Positions 1 through 8,790 of a stretch of 64,000 bases of DNA are shown in pieces. The stretch is from assembly GCA_016869595.1 (NCBI GenBank), contig VGDT01000003.1:32266-96265 (forward strand), written 5' to 3'. Each line of letters starts with the position of its first letter. The stretch's first letter is position 1. The notes below the pieces were generated by a model. That model worked only from the letters and a program-made list of their open reading frames with translations, was not told the DNA's origin and searched no databases. A program made the position numbers and the translations under genes. The stretch comes from Alphaproteobacteria bacterium. GTDB taxonomy: Bacteria > Pseudomonadota > Alphaproteobacteria > Rhizobiales > Beijerinckiaceae.

Positions 1-321
1 CACCTCGACAATGACGGTGATGACGTCGCCGATCTTCACCGGCGCGCGGAAATTCAAGGTCTGCGACAGATAGACGGCGCCGGGACCCGGCAAATACATG
101 CCGATGACCGTCGAGATCAGAGACGCCGTATAGAGGCCGTGCACGATGCGTTCGCCGAAGCGGGTCTTCGAGGCGAAGTGATCGGAGAGATGAATCGGAT
201 TGCGATCGCCGGAAAGATCGGCGAAGGCGATCACGTCGTCATCCATCACCGCCTTCATCAGCGTCTCGCGCATGCCGACGCTCAGATCTTCGAAATAGTA
301 GATTTTGAACGGCGTCGACAT
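1..321 (-). CDS. MaoC-like (R)-hydratase family protein, 3' end outside window
   Basis: Partial gene; 107 codons are visible, starting at an ATG on the minus strand and running off the window edge, so it is missing from the ORF track. The reading shows the hot-dog fold hydratase signature: F-A-x-L-S-G-D-x-N-P-I-H around residues 33-44 (the Asp/His pair used for catalysis in the family), then R-I-V-H-G-L-Y. MaoC-domain enzymes hydrate trans-2-enoyl-CoA, for example in beta-oxidation or polyhydroxyalkanoate supply; the exact substrate cannot be read. It is about 60 bp upstream of the HAD hydrolase gene on the same strand and may be its operon partner. Confidence 0.85.
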   Translation of the reverse strand, partial: MSTPFKIYYFEDLSVGMRETLMKAVMDDDVIAFADLSGDRNPIHLSDHFASKTRFGERIVHGLYTASLISTVIGMYLPGPGAVYLSQTLNFRAPVKIGDVITVIVEV

Positions 322-381
322 GGAGGCACCGGAGAGTTGCGTCGCGGACGTGACCGCAGGAGAGGCCTGCGCAAGCCCCTT

Positions 382-1290
382 TTACCAGAAAAGCTCGCGA
401 GCCAAAGCCTTGGGACGCGCGCCGGCACGCGTAAAGAGCGATTCAAGCGCCGTTTCATCGAGCGCGCCCCCTTCGGGATGCAGCTCCTCACGATGCACGC
501 CATGGATAATGAAAAGGCAATCGAGCCCGGCGCGGCCCGCTCCGGCGAGGTCGGTGAAGGCGCCGTCGCCGATCGCTAGCGCGCGCGATTTGTCGACTTC
601 GCCGCCATGCAGAATTTTGAGCCGCTCCAAGGCGGCGGCGTAGATCGGCGCGCGCGGCTTGCCGAAGGTCAGGACGCGGCCGCCGATCGCCGCATAACGC
701 TCCGCCAGGGCGCCGGCGCAGTAAACGAGATCATTGCCGATCGCGACAACGATGTCGGGATTGGCGCAGAGCATGGTCAGATCGCGCGCTTTCAGCGTCG
801 CCAACTGTTCGTCGTAGTCCGCAGGCGTTTCGTTGCGCTCATCGAAGAGTCCGGTGCAGACGACGTAATCGGCGGATTCCGGCCCGACGCGCATGATCGG
901 CGCGCCGAGGCGGCGCGCCGCCTCGCGGAAGAGACCGTCGTCTCGCGCCGGGCCAAGGTGATAGACCGCCTGTCCGTCACGCGCCACGATCTCACGCAGC
1001 GCAAGCTCCCCGGCGGAAACGAGATCGTCGAAACAGTCCTGCGGCACGCCAAGGCCAAGGAGCTGTCGGCGCACCTCTTCATCCGGCCGCGAGGCGTTAG
1101 TGATCAGCACGACCGTCCCGCCTTTCGCGCGGAAACGCTTCAGCGCCTCGGCGGCTTCGGGGAAATGCCGCCGGCCGTCGATCAGCACGCCCCAGCCGTC
1201 GCAAAGAATCGCGTCATAATCCTCGGCGATCTCGCGCAGACCGGCGATGAACGGAACGTGGCTTGAGTCAGACGAGCCGCCCGGCGTCAA
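382..1290 (-). CDS. HAD-superfamily subfamily IIA hydrolase (TIGR01459-like)
   Basis: 302 aa. The N-terminus carries the class IIA phosphatase motif I in the variant L-C-D-G-W-G-V (about residues 29-35), motif II as L-I-T-N-A-S-R-P (about 62-69) and the C-terminal acidic motif A-I-G-D-G-A-F-T-D. These are the active-site loops of NagD-like phosphatases, which dephosphorylate small sugar or nucleotide phosphates in the cytosol. Length and motif spacing match the alphaproteobacterial TIGR01459 family. The start overlaps the end of the carbonic anhydrase gene by 4 nt, so the two are probably co-transcribed. Substrate unknown. Confidence 0.85.
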   Translation of the reverse strand: MTPGGSSDSSHVPFIAGLREIAEDYDAILCDGWGVLIDGRRHFPEAAEALKRFRAKGGTVVLITNASRPDEEVRRQLLGLGVPQDCFDDLVSAGELALREIVARDGQAVYHLGPARDDGLFREAARRLGAPIMRVGPESADYVVCTGLFDERNETPADYDEQLATLKARDLTMLCANPDIVVAIGNDLVYCAGALAERYAAIGGRVLTFGKPRAPIYAAALERLKILHGGEVDKSRALAIGDGAFTDLAGAGRAGLDCLFIIHGVHREELHPEGGALDETALESLFTRAGARPKALARELFW

Positions 1291-2003
1291 AAGCGCGCCT
1301 CGGCGAAAGCGGCGGCGTAGGCCTTCTCGCAGACGGTATTGAAAGCCCCGGTCGACTCGTCGAGCACGAACAGCCGGCCGTCCGTGATCCGGAACAGGGC
1401 CCCGTGCAGCTGCAGATGCCTATGATGTTCGAGCACCTGGATCATGGGAAAGGAGCGCAGATGGCGCAGCGTCTGCTTCACCGCCTCAAACTCAAGCCGT
1501 TCGATATAAAGGCTGTCTTTCGGATTGGGCGGAACCCCAAGGCGATCCGCTGCAGGGCCAAGCATCTTGATCCAGTCGCCGATGAAGTCGCTGTGGCTCA
1601 GCCGAGGCGTATCAGGATCGGCGGCGATTTCGGCATAGGCGCGAACGCCGCCGCATTGACCGTGGCCGAGCACGACGACGTCGGAAACTTTCAACGCCAT
1701 GACGGCATATTCGAGCGCCGCCGAAGCGCCGTGATAATGATCGTCGGGCTCAAAAGGCGGGACCAGCGCCGCGACGTTGCGCAAGACGAAAAGCTCGCCG
1801 GGTCCGGCGCTGAAGATCGCTTCAGGCGCGACGCGCGAGTCGCAGCAGCTAATGACCATGGTTCTGGGCGTCTGGCCCTTGACCGCCAATTCTTCGAACC
1901 GGTCATGCTCGGCGAGAAAACGCCCGCTGATGAAGGATTCATAGCCCTCCACGAGCGCCTGCGGCAGACCGGTCGCGCCGGGCGGCGCCTCGTCATCTGC
2001 CAT
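1287..2003 (-). CDS. Beta-class carbonic anhydrase
   Basis: 238 aa. Interconverts CO2 and bicarbonate with a zinc ion. The zinc ligands are visible: Cys and Asp in S-C-C-D-S-R-V-A and the His/Cys pair in G-H-G-Q-C-G-G-V. The rest of the sequence (F-V-L-R-N-V-A-A-L-V-P-P-F, Y-A-V-M-A-L-K-V) is standard for the plant-type beta class. There is no signal peptide, so it is cytoplasmic. It probably supplies bicarbonate to carboxylating enzymes. It overlaps the HAD hydrolase start by 4 nt, and the ATG is preceded by a GGGAG-like site. Confidence 0.92.
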   Translation of the reverse strand: MADDEAPPGATGLPQALVEGYESFISGRFLAEHDRFEELAVKGQTPRTMVISCCDSRVAPEAIFSAGPGELFVLRNVAALVPPFEPDDHYHGASAALEYAVMALKVSDVVVLGHGQCGGVRAYAEIAADPDTPRLSHSDFIGDWIKMLGPAADRLGVPPNPKDSLYIERLEFEAVKQTLRHLRSFPMIQVLEHHRHLQLHGALFRITDGRLFVLDESTGAFNTVCEKAYAAAFAEARF

Positions 2004-2117
2004 TTAACGCTCCCTTCGTGCGCCTTATGCCAGGCGGATAGCGGACCTCGCGGTTATTGTGTAGATCACGCGGCGGGGTCAAGAGATGGCCGAACCGTTT
2101 CGACATTGGGGCTTTGA

Positions 2118-2987
2118 ATGATTTCGCGACTGAAGCGCAGCGTGCTGGCCATGCCGGGCTCGAACGCCCGCGCGCTGGAAAAAGGCAAGACGCTTTCCGC
2201 CGATGTCCTGATGTTCGAACTCGAAGATGGGGTCGCCGAATCCGCCAAGGCGACGGCGCGCGAGCAGGTCGCGGCGGCGGTGGCGGGCGGCGGCTACGGA
2301 GCGCGCCAACTTGTCGTGCGCGTCAACGCCCGCGGCTCGGAGTGGTATCGGCCGGACGTCGCGGCAATCGCGCCGCTGGGCCCGGACGCCATCGTCATTC
2401 CGAAGGTCAATTCGCGCGACGAGGTCCTGAAGGCGGCGGCTGATCTCGTCGCCGCAGGCGCGCCGCATAAGACGCGACTTTGGGCGATGATCGAAACGCC
2501 GCGCGCCGTCTTCGATATCGAAAAGATCGCAAGCGCGGCCGACGATCACGCCGCGCGCCTCGAAGTTCTGGTGCTTGGTCCCAACGACATCGCCAAATCG
2601 ACCCGCGCGCGATTGACGCCGGGACGCCAAGCGCTGCTCTCCTGGCTGTCGGCCGGCGTGCTTGCGGCGCGGGTCCACAATATCGAGATCATCGACGGCA
2701 TCTACAACGACTTCAACGACCTGGACGGTCTGCGCCGCGAGGCGGAGCAGGGACGCGACTTCGGATTTGATGGCAAGATGCTCATTCATCCAAGCCAGAT
2801 CGGCCCAGTGAATGAAATTTTCGCCCCCAGTCTCGAAGAGGTCGATTTTGCGCGCCGGATCATCGCGGTGTTCGACGAACCGGAAAACGCCGACAAGGGC
2901 GTGGTGCAGATCGACGGCAAAATGGTCGAACGTCTGCATCTCGACATCGCCCGGCGCACCTTGCAGCTTGTCGAAGCGGCGAGTTGA
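2118..2987 (+). CDS. HpcH/HpaI aldolase / CitE-like CoA ester lyase
   Basis: 289 aa. Member of the TIM-barrel citrate lyase beta / malyl-CoA lyase family: starts R-S-V-L-A-M-P-G-S-N, then D-V-L-M-F-E-L-E-D-G-V (metal-binding acidic residue), W-A-M-I-E-T-P-R-A-V (second acidic ligand) and G-K-M-L-I-H-P-S-Q-I near the C-terminus. The family cleaves or hydrolyses 3-hydroxyacyl-CoA compounds such as citramalyl-CoA or malyl-CoA. It stands alone, without citrate lyase alpha or gamma subunits or serine-cycle genes, so a malyl-CoA lyase role in one-carbon assimilation is possible but not shown. Start ATG at 2118. Confidence 0.85.
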   Translation: MISRLKRSVLAMPGSNARALEKGKTLSADVLMFELEDGVAESAKATAREQVAAAVAGGGYGARQLVVRVNARGSEWYRPDVAAIAPLGPDAIVIPKVNSRDEVLKAAADLVAAGAPHKTRLWAMIETPRAVFDIEKIASAADDHAARLEVLVLGPNDIAKSTRARLTPGRQALLSWLSAGVLAARVHNIEIIDGIYNDFNDLDGLRREAEQGRDFGFDGKMLIHPSQIGPVNEIFAPSLEEVDFARRIIAVFDEPENADKGVVQIDGKMVERLHLDIARRTLQLVEAAS

Positions 2988-3052
2988 CGCAGCCCATTTT
3001 GCGGGCGCCGGAGGCTTCAACTATAAAGGTGCGGGACAGCAAGGATTCGCCA

Positions 3053-4363
3053 ATGGTCTCGCCGGACGACGAAGAACCGAACCGCGTCGAATTTTCGGAA
3101 GCGCCGCTCGAACCGGCGGAAATCCCACCTGAACCGCCGCCGGCGCCCGTCATACGCAAGCGCCGCTCCGTTCTCCTCCCGCTGCTGTCGACGTTGCTGC
3201 TGCTCGTCGTCCTTGCAGGGGCCGCTCTTTATGCGGCGATCGCCTTCAAGGACAAGGACGAGCGGTTAAAAGCCGTCGCCGACTATGCGGAGCCTTACGT
3301 CGATCAGGCGGGCGGCGCCTTCAGCGAACTGAAGGACAGGGTCCGTTCGCTCTTTGGCGACGCCAGCCCCACGCGCACGACGGAAATAGCGCCCGAGGCT
3401 CAGCCGAGCGCGCCGCCTGCGGCTCAGCAAGTCGCGCCCGCGAAACCCGCCGACATGGCGGCCGAACCCATTCCGCAAGAACCGCGCTCGGCGCCTGTGA
3501 CGAATGCAGCGGCAGAATCGCAGAAGGCGGCAATCGCGGCGTTGCAGGGCCGCATCGATTCGGCCGAAGACACGGCGCAACGCGCGTTGCGCGCGGCGGA
3601 AGCCGCGGAAGCGGCCGCCAACGCCGCTCGTGTGGCGGCCGAAGCGGCGACGAAAACGAGCCTGGCGACCACTCCCGCTGAAGGCGGCCAGGAAGGCGCG
3701 CTGACCGCCGGCGAGCAGGTGATAGCGCTCGAAGGCCGGATCGACGAACTCGGCAACGAAATTAAGGCGCTGCGCGAGCGGCTTGAGGCTCCGAAAAGCG
3801 AAACCCGCGCGGCGCCGGAAGCCTCCGCGGCCAAGACGGCGGAAGGGCCGGCGTCGGTCGTCGTCATCGCCTATGCGCTGCAGCGCGAGCTCGAAGCAGG
3901 GCGGCCCTACGCCGTGGAGGTCAAGGCGCTAACGCGGCTCAGCGGGGACCAGGCGGCGTTGGCCGCGCTTACGCCCTTCGCCGAGAAAGGCGCGCCAACC
4001 GCCGCGCAACTAAAGGCTGACTTCGCGCCGGCCGCCAAACGCATTCGCGCGCTTGAAGCCGGCTCCGGCGATCTCACCGAACATTTGATGAAAGGCGCGA
4101 GCAAACTCGTGCGCGTGCGGCCCTCCGGCCAGGCGCCGACGACAGAGGCGCAGACCGTCGAAGAAAAGGTCGCTCACATCGAAGCGGCGCTCGACCACGG
4201 CGACTTGGCGCAGGCCAACGCGCTCTTCTCGGCGCTCCCGGAAGCGGCGCAGAACGAGGCCAAGAACTTCGGCGCGACGCTGCGCGCCCGCATAGACGCG
4301 GGGAAGGCAGCCGACGATCTGCTGCATGGCGCGATCGCCGCGCTCGGCGCAACGAAGGAATAA
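3053..4363 (+). CDS. Alphaproteobacterial Mic60/mitofilin-like inner membrane protein
   Basis: 436 aa from the ATG at 3053, preceded by an AAGGA box 7 nt upstream; the longer track ORF starts at a TTG inside the previous gene and is less likely. Layout: acidic proline-rich cytoplasmic tail (1-45), one hydrophobic segment L-L-P-L-L-S-T-L-L-L-L-V-V-L-A-G (about 50-75), a low-complexity Ala/Pro/Glu region, a coiled coil (about 150-260) rich in A-E-A-A-E-A-A, and a C-terminal helical region resembling the mitofilin signature. It lies directly upstream of hemY, the position of the Mic60 ancestor (COG4223) in alphaproteobacteria, where it shapes inner-membrane curvature and contacts outer-membrane beta barrels. 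The family call rests on architecture and neighbour. Confidence 0.75.
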   Translation: MVSPDDEEPNRVEFSEAPLEPAEIPPEPPPAPVIRKRRSVLLPLLSTLLLLVVLAGAALYAAIAFKDKDERLKAVADYAEPYVDQAGGAFSELKDRVRSLFGDASPTRTTEIAPEAQPSAPPAAQQVAPAKPADMAAEPIPQEPRSAPVTNAAAESQKAAIAALQGRIDSAEDTAQRALRAAEAAEAAANAARVAAEAATKTSLATTPAEGGQEGALTAGEQVIALEGRIDELGNEIKALRERLEAPKSETRAAPEASAAKTAEGPASVVVIAYALQRELEAGRPYAVEVKALTRLSGDQAALAALTPFAEKGAPTAAQLKADFAPAAKRIRALEAGSGDLTEHLMKGASKLVRVRPSGQAPTTEAQTVEEKVAHIEAALDHGDLAQANALFSALPEAAQNEAKNFGATLRARIDAGKAADDLLHGAIAALGATKE

Positions 4364-4378
4364 GCAGGACCAATCGCC

Positions 4379-5779
4379 ATGCTATTTCTCCTCTTTTTCA
4401 TCATTGCGCTTGCGGCCGTCGCTTACGGGCTCGAATGGCTGATCGAACAGCCGGGTTCGCTGACGCTCGATTTCGCGGGCTATCAGTTCGAGGCCTCTAT
4501 ACCAGTTGCTGTCGCGGGCCTGCTGCTGATCATCGCCGCGACGATCCTGCTTTGGGCGATCGCTACTGCAGTCGTGCGTCTGCCGGGCCGCTGGACCGGC
4601 GGCTCGCGGATGAAGCGCCGCGATAAGGGCTTTGACGCCCTTTCGCAGGGCCTCATCGCGGTCGGCTCCGGCGACGCCGCCCGCGCCCGCAAGGCCGCAT
4701 ATGTCGCCGAACGGCTGCTGCCGAACGAGCCGCTTACGCAGTTTCTGAAGGCGCAGGCCGCGCAGCTTGCGGGCGACCGGCGGGTCGCGGAAGAGACTTT
4801 CCACAAGATGACCTTGAAGCCCGAGACGAAACTTCTCGGGTTGCGCGGGCTGCATATTGAAGCGCGCCGGCGCGAGGACACGGAAGCGGCGCATCATTTC
4901 GCCAAGGAGGCGCATGACATCGCGCCGTTGCCCTGGGCCGGCTCCGCGATGCTCGAACATCTCGCCGCGCAGGGCGACTGGGAAAAGGCGCGCGAGGCGA
5001 TCGAGGCAAGCCTCCTCGCCAAGGCCATCGACGCGCAAACGGCGCAAAATATGCGCGCGGTGGTCGAAACCGCGATGGCGATGGAGAAGGAGCGCGACCA
5101 TCCGCATGACGCGCTGCATCTCGCGCGCCAGGCGTTGAAGCGCCGGCCGGGCTTCGCGCCCGCCGCCGTCGCCGCGGCGCGGGTGCTCGTTCGCCATGGC
5201 GACCGCAAAAGCGCATTGAAATTGATCGAAACAGTGTGGGCGACGAAGCCGCATCCCGACCTCGCGGCGGCCTATCTCGAGGCGCTATCGGGCGAATCCA
5301 ACCCCGCAAAGCTCGCCCGGGCGGAGAAGCTGGCGCGGGCTGCGCCCAACGCGCCCGAGAGCCGGCATGTTGTCGCCGAGGTCGCGCTGTCGACGCGCAA
5401 TTTCGCCAAGGCGCGCGAAGTGCTCGCGCCGCTTGTCGCTGACGGACGACACCCGACCGCGCATACCTGCCTGTTGATGGCCGAGATCGAAGACGCCGAG
5501 CATGGACCGTCGGGTCCGGTGCGCGAATGGCTCGCCCGCGGCTCGCGCGCGCCGCGCGATCCGGTCTGGATCGCCGATGGAGTCGTTTCGAAGAGCTGGC
5601 TGCCGATTTCGCCCGTCACCGGCCGGCTCGACGCCTTCGAATGGAAGCCGCCGCCGGACTCGGCGCAACATTTGACCGAAGAAGGCAAGCCCAATATTCC
5701 GGCCGCCTTTTTGACGCGCCCCGCCGAAGCCGTCGCTTTGCCTTCGTCCGATGTCTCAGGGGAAGCGACGGCGGGCTAG
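4379..5779 (+). CDS. hemY: HemY-like inner membrane TPR protein
   Basis: 466 aa. Two N-terminal membrane helices (about 1-18 and 40-65), with the conserved stretch between them typical of the HemY_N domain, then a long series of TPR-like helix pairs (about 90-400) and an I-A-D-G-V-V-S-K-S-W-L-P-I-S-P-V segment near the C-terminus that is typical of alphaproteobacterial HemY. Despite the name, the protein is not a haem biosynthetic enzyme; it is an inner-membrane scaffold linked to haem or tetrapyrrole metabolism. It sits 15 bp after the Mic60-like gene, a conserved pair. Its 3' end overlaps the convergent smr gene by 4 nt. Confidence 0.88.
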   Translation: MLFLLFFIIALAAVAYGLEWLIEQPGSLTLDFAGYQFEASIPVAVAGLLLIIAATILLWAIATAVVRLPGRWTGGSRMKRRDKGFDALSQGLIAVGSGDAARARKAAYVAERLLPNEPLTQFLKAQAAQLAGDRRVAEETFHKMTLKPETKLLGLRGLHIEARRREDTEAAHHFAKEAHDIAPLPWAGSAMLEHLAAQGDWEKAREAIEASLLAKAIDAQTAQNMRAVVETAMAMEKERDHPHDALHLARQALKRRPGFAPAAVAAARVLVRHGDRKSALKLIETVWATKPHPDLAAAYLEALSGESNPAKLARAEKLARAAPNAPESRHVVAEVALSTRNFAKAREVLAPLVADGRHPTAHTCLLMAEIEDAEHGPSGPVREWLARGSRAPRDPVWIADGVVSKSWLPISPVTGRLDAFEWKPPPDSAQHLTEEGKPNIPAAFLTRPAEAVALPSSDVSGEATAG

Positions 5780-6318
5780 CGTGCACGGTCGGCGCGGCGG
5801 ATGCGCACATAAAGCGCGCCTTCGCCGCCATGATGGCGCGCGGCTTCGCCAAAGCCCACGACCACGTCGCGTAAATTCGGCGCTTCGAGCCACATCGGCA
5901 CCACGCGGCGCAGCACGCCGCCCTCTTCGCGCGTCAGCCCTTTCCCCGTCACGACAATAGCGATGCGCGCGCCATTCCCTTGGCACCTACGCAGGAAGGC
6001 CGTTAAGGCGCGCTGCGCCTCAGACTGTCGCATGCCGTGAAGATCGAGCTTGGCGTCGACTTCGAGCCGACCGCGCTTGATCTTCGTGAAAGTGCGCGAG
6101 TCGATGTCGACCGGCCCTGAGGGAGGCTTTGGCGCCGGCGGCCGGTCGTGAGCGATAGAGGCCGCGGGAGGTGGCGCGCCCGTCTCGACGGAAGGCGAGG
6201 GCGCCGGCTTTTTCGGACGCGCGCGCGAAGGCCGGACGTCGGCCGTCACCGTCGTCCAGAGCTCGCTTTCGGCCTGCGAAAGCCGGCGCGCATAGCGGCG
6301 AGTATTTTCCTCGCTCAC
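5776..6318 (-). CDS. Smr/MutS2 C-terminal domain protein
   Basis: 180 aa. The C-terminal half is an Smr domain: L-D-L-H-G-M (about 93-98), the central V-T-G-K-G motif, then G-G-V-L-R-R-V-V-P-M-W-L and the end block G-G-E-G-A-L-Y-V-R-I-R-R. Smr domains are nucleic acid nucleases or binding modules. The N-terminal half is charged and proline-rich, as in the standalone alphaproteobacterial proteins of this type. Its start overlaps the mltA stop (ATGA), so the two form an operon. Biological role uncertain. Confidence 0.88.
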   Translation of the reverse strand: MSEENTRRYARRLSQAESELWTTVTADVRPSRARPKKPAPSPSVETGAPPPAASIAHDRPPAPKPPSGPVDIDSRTFTKIKRGRLEVDAKLDLHGMRQSEAQRALTAFLRRCQGNGARIAIVVTGKGLTREEGGVLRRVVPMWLEAPNLRDVVVGFGEAARHHGGEGALYVRIRRADRAR

Positions 6319-7433
6319 GGACCGTCCCCAACGTCCTTCGGCAGCAGCACGATCATATGGGCGGCGTGACGCACGTCGCCAGCGCGCCGGCCTGCCGCTT
6401 CGCCTGCGCCGAAGAAAAGATCGGCGCGCGCAGGACCAATTATGGCAGATCCGGTGTCCTGCGCGATCATCAAGCGACGAAATTGCGTTTCCGTTTCTTC
6501 CTGCCAGGGAATTCGCGCATCAATCCAGAAAGGGAGGCCGTAGCACCAGATAGAACGGTCCACGGCGATCGATCGAAGCGGCGTCAACGGCGCGCCCTGA
6601 CCCCCGATTGGGCCAATCCTTCGTCGTTCCGATTTGTCGATCTGAAAGAACACGTAGGAGCGATTTTCCTGCATCAGCCGCCGACCCGGCTCTCCAGGAG
6701 CGGTTCCGAGCCTTCGCAACGTCTCCTTCATCACATCGAGCGACATCTCGGTTTGCGCCACCAACCCGCGCTCGATCATCAGCCGACCAATGGACGTGTA
6801 GGGCCATCCGTTGCGCCCGTCATAGGTGAGCGCCAGGACGGCGCCGCCCGGCAGACGCAAGCGCGCCGAACCTTGCACCTGAATGAGAAACAATTCGACG
6901 GGATCACGGACATAAGCGAGCGGATGCGCGCTCGGCGCCGCGCCTTCCTCTTCGATCGCACGCCGGCCTGGATAGGGCGCCAGCGCGCCATCAGCCCGGC
7001 GTCGCGCGCTTGTCAGCTTCTCGCCGGAAGACAACACAAGAGGCCCGTCATTCAACGTTATGAGATCAAGGGGACGCGATAGGACGGGCGTCACGAAGCC
7101 CGGCTCTGGCGACAGTCTCGCGTCGACCTCAACCTCATAGTAAGCGGTGACAAAGCCTTGCGTCTTGATGACGTGAGGACGAAACCAGTTCTGAAAGAAA
7201 GCAACGGGATCGCTGTCGGCGTCGAGCGCCGCGCGCGCGGCTGCAAGGAGCGATCGCGGCGGCGGGACCGCGCTACGCTGCTCTTGCGCGCCGGCGACGA
7301 TGATTTCGGCGGAACGCCGGAAGGCTTGGAAAGCGGCGGCGAGATCGTCGGCCGAAAAGCCGTCGATCTCGTCGAATTCTATTTTCTGCAGCAGTTTGGA
7401 AGCGGAAAACTGCGGCGCGTTTTCCGGCGACAT
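6315..7433 (-). CDS. mltA: Membrane-bound lytic murein transglycosylase A
   Basis: 372 aa. Cleaves the beta-1,4 bond between MurNAc and GlcNAc in peptidoglycan with formation of the 1,6-anhydro product. Family features: F-V-T-A-Y-Y-E-V (about 138-145), the double-psi barrel block with Y-V-R-D-P-V-E-L-F-L-I-Q-V-Q-G-S-A-R, and the C-terminal 3D domain with Q-D-T-G-S-A-I-I-G-P-A-R-A-D-L-F-F-G, which carries the catalytic Asp residues. No obvious lipobox is present at the N-terminus, unlike enterobacterial MltA, so membrane attachment is uncertain. It is in an operon with the upstream Tim44-like gene and the downstream smr. Confidence 0.92.
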   Translation of the reverse strand: MSPENAPQFSASKLLQKIEFDEIDGFSADDLAAAFQAFRRSAEIIVAGAQEQRSAVPPPRSLLAAARAALDADSDPVAFFQNWFRPHVIKTQGFVTAYYEVEVDARLSPEPGFVTPVLSRPLDLITLNDGPLVLSSGEKLTSARRRADGALAPYPGRRAIEEEGAAPSAHPLAYVRDPVELFLIQVQGSARLRLPGGAVLALTYDGRNGWPYTSIGRLMIERGLVAQTEMSLDVMKETLRRLGTAPGEPGRRLMQENRSYVFFQIDKSERRRIGPIGGQGAPLTPLRSIAVDRSIWCYGLPFWIDARIPWQEETETQFRRLMIAQDTGSAIIGPARADLFFGAGEAAGRRAGDVRHAAHMIVLLPKDVGDGP

Positions 7434-7435
7434 TC

Positions 7436-8137
7436 TCAGTCTTCGGCTTGCGTCGCGACGAGCTTCCAGTTCGGATCGCCGGCCTTAGGATCGCGCGCGA
7501 AGGTCCAGCGTTCGACGATCTTGCGCGTCTGCCCGCCATCGATCGTTTCGCCGGCCTTGTCGCGGCGCACGTTCATCAGCCGGACGACGAAACGCACCGT
7601 CACCTCATTGCGGCCGGCGACCGCCTGGGCGGCGTCGACCGTCGCCGAGTCGATCGCGACGACAGCGGTCTCCATCGTTTCGCCCTCCTGCTCACGCCGC
7701 GCGATTTCCGAGGAGAATCCATCGAAAACGTCCTGCGACAGGAGCGGCTTCAAGGTCTCCCGGTCGCCCTTGGCGAAAGCGGTGACAATGAGGTCGTAAG
7801 CGCGGCGCGCGCCGCTGAGGAAAGCTTTGCCGTCGAAGCTGGGATCGGAGGCCGCCACGGCGTCGAGGCCGCTCCAAGCGGAAGCGACGCCTTTCTCGGC
7901 GACGCCTTCCCAGCGCTCGGCGCCGCTTGGACGCGCCGGCGTTTCTGCGACGGGCGCAGCGCCCGGCATGGGCGCGAGGGTGGCGGGAGCGGGCGGCCGC
8001 GGCGCAAAGCGCGCGGGCGGCGGGGTTTCGCGATCCACCCGCATTCCGAGCACCGAGCGCAGCTTCCAGATGACGAAAACCGCGAGCGCAGCGAAAGCGA
8101 TAAGGGTCGGATCGAAGAGATCGCCGGAGCCCGGCAT
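7436..8137 (-). CDS. Tim44-like / TimA domain inner membrane protein
   Basis: 233 aa from the ATG at 8137, which has GGGAG 6 nt upstream; the ORF-track start 12 codons earlier lacks this. One N-terminal membrane helix (D-P-T-L-I-A-F-A-A-L-A-V-F-V-I-W), a proline-rich linker, then a C-terminal Tim44-like domain (about 90-233) with the typical F-L-S-G-A-R-R-A-Y-D-L-I-V-T-A-F stretch and a W-T-F-A-R-D block. The family is the bacterial relative of the mitochondrial import motor component Tim44. It lies divergent from fxsA and near secB, the usual alphaproteobacterial order; a role in envelope protein handling is inferred only. Confidence 0.85.
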   Translation of the reverse strand: MPGSGDLFDPTLIAFAALAVFVIWKLRSVLGMRVDRETPPPARFAPRPPAPATLAPMPGAAPVAETPARPSGAERWEGVAEKGVASAWSGLDAVAASDPSFDGKAFLSGARRAYDLIVTAFAKGDRETLKPLLSQDVFDGFSSEIARREQEGETMETAVVAIDSATVDAAQAVAGRNEVTVRFVVRLMNVRRDKAGETIDGGQTRKIVERWTFARDPKAGDPNWKLVATQAED

Positions 8138-8257
8138 TAGCAACTCCCGAATAAATCTGTGGTCGGCTATCATGTCGCTGCGAACATGTCACGAATCAAG
8201 GGGCGGGCGTATTGCCGCGGACGGAGCGCGCGTAGAAGGCAAGACACGGGTGAATCA

Positions 8258-8710
8258 GTGAATTCGAAGCTTATCGGCGCAGCGCTTGCAGCGTGGATCG
8301 TGCTGGAGATTCTCTCCTTCGCGCTCGTCGTGCGCGCCGTGGGGCTTCTCGTGGCGATTGCTCTCGCCATTGGCGCGTCGCTTCTCGGCCTTTCCGACGT
8401 CAAGCGCCTCCTCGACTTCCTTCGCGCGCGGGTCGCCGCCAAGGCGAAAGGCGGAGGCGGCGTCATGGCTGACGGCGCGATGCTCGACGGCGCGATGCAG
8501 GCGCTCGCCTCGATTCTTCTCATTCTGCCGGGTTTCGCCTCCGATTTCGTCGGACTGGCGCTGAAATCCCCTTCGGTGCGGGAGAACGTCGCGCGGCGAT
8601 TACGGGCTCGATCGGGCGTCGCCGACCCCCGCCTCATCGATCTCGACCCTCGCGAATGGCGCCGCGAAGCGCGCCGACCGCGGCGAAGCGCGGCGAAACA
8701 GGAGCAATGA
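8258..8710 (+). CDS. fxsA: FxsA family membrane protein
   Basis: 150 aa if the GTG at 8258 is the start; the longer ORF in the track adds 33 arginine-rich residues that overlap the divergent promoter region. Hydrophobic segments at about 5-45 and 75-100 flank a D-V-K-R-L-L-D-F-L-R linker, and the motif L-L-I-L-P-G-F-A-S-D-F-V-G is the hallmark of FxsA proteins. In E. coli FxsA modulates exclusion of phage T7 by the F plasmid; the physiological role in other bacteria is unknown. About 80 bp upstream of secB on the same strand. Confidence 0.85.
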   Translation: MNSKLIGAALAAWIVLEILSFALVVRAVGLLVAIALAIGASLLGLSDVKRLLDFLRARVAAKAKGGGGVMADGAMLDGAMQALASILLILPGFASDFVGLALKSPSVRENVARRLRARSGVADPRLIDLDPREWRREARRPRRSAAKQEQ

Positions 8711-8790
8711 GGACGCGCCTTGTTCGCATCTAATAGACGTGTTAGGCGGGCGCGAATTCTTGTTGCAACGGCTCTGCTGGAGACCCTTAC

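Noticed and set aside
2079-3020. 313-aa minus-strand ORF over the CitE-like gene
   Set aside because: It is the mirror frame of a clear enzyme gene, Arg/His-rich and without family motifs; long antisense frames are frequent in high-GC DNA.
6171-7082. 303-aa plus-strand ORF over smr and mltA
   Set aside because: Covers two well-supported genes on the other strand and shows no domain.
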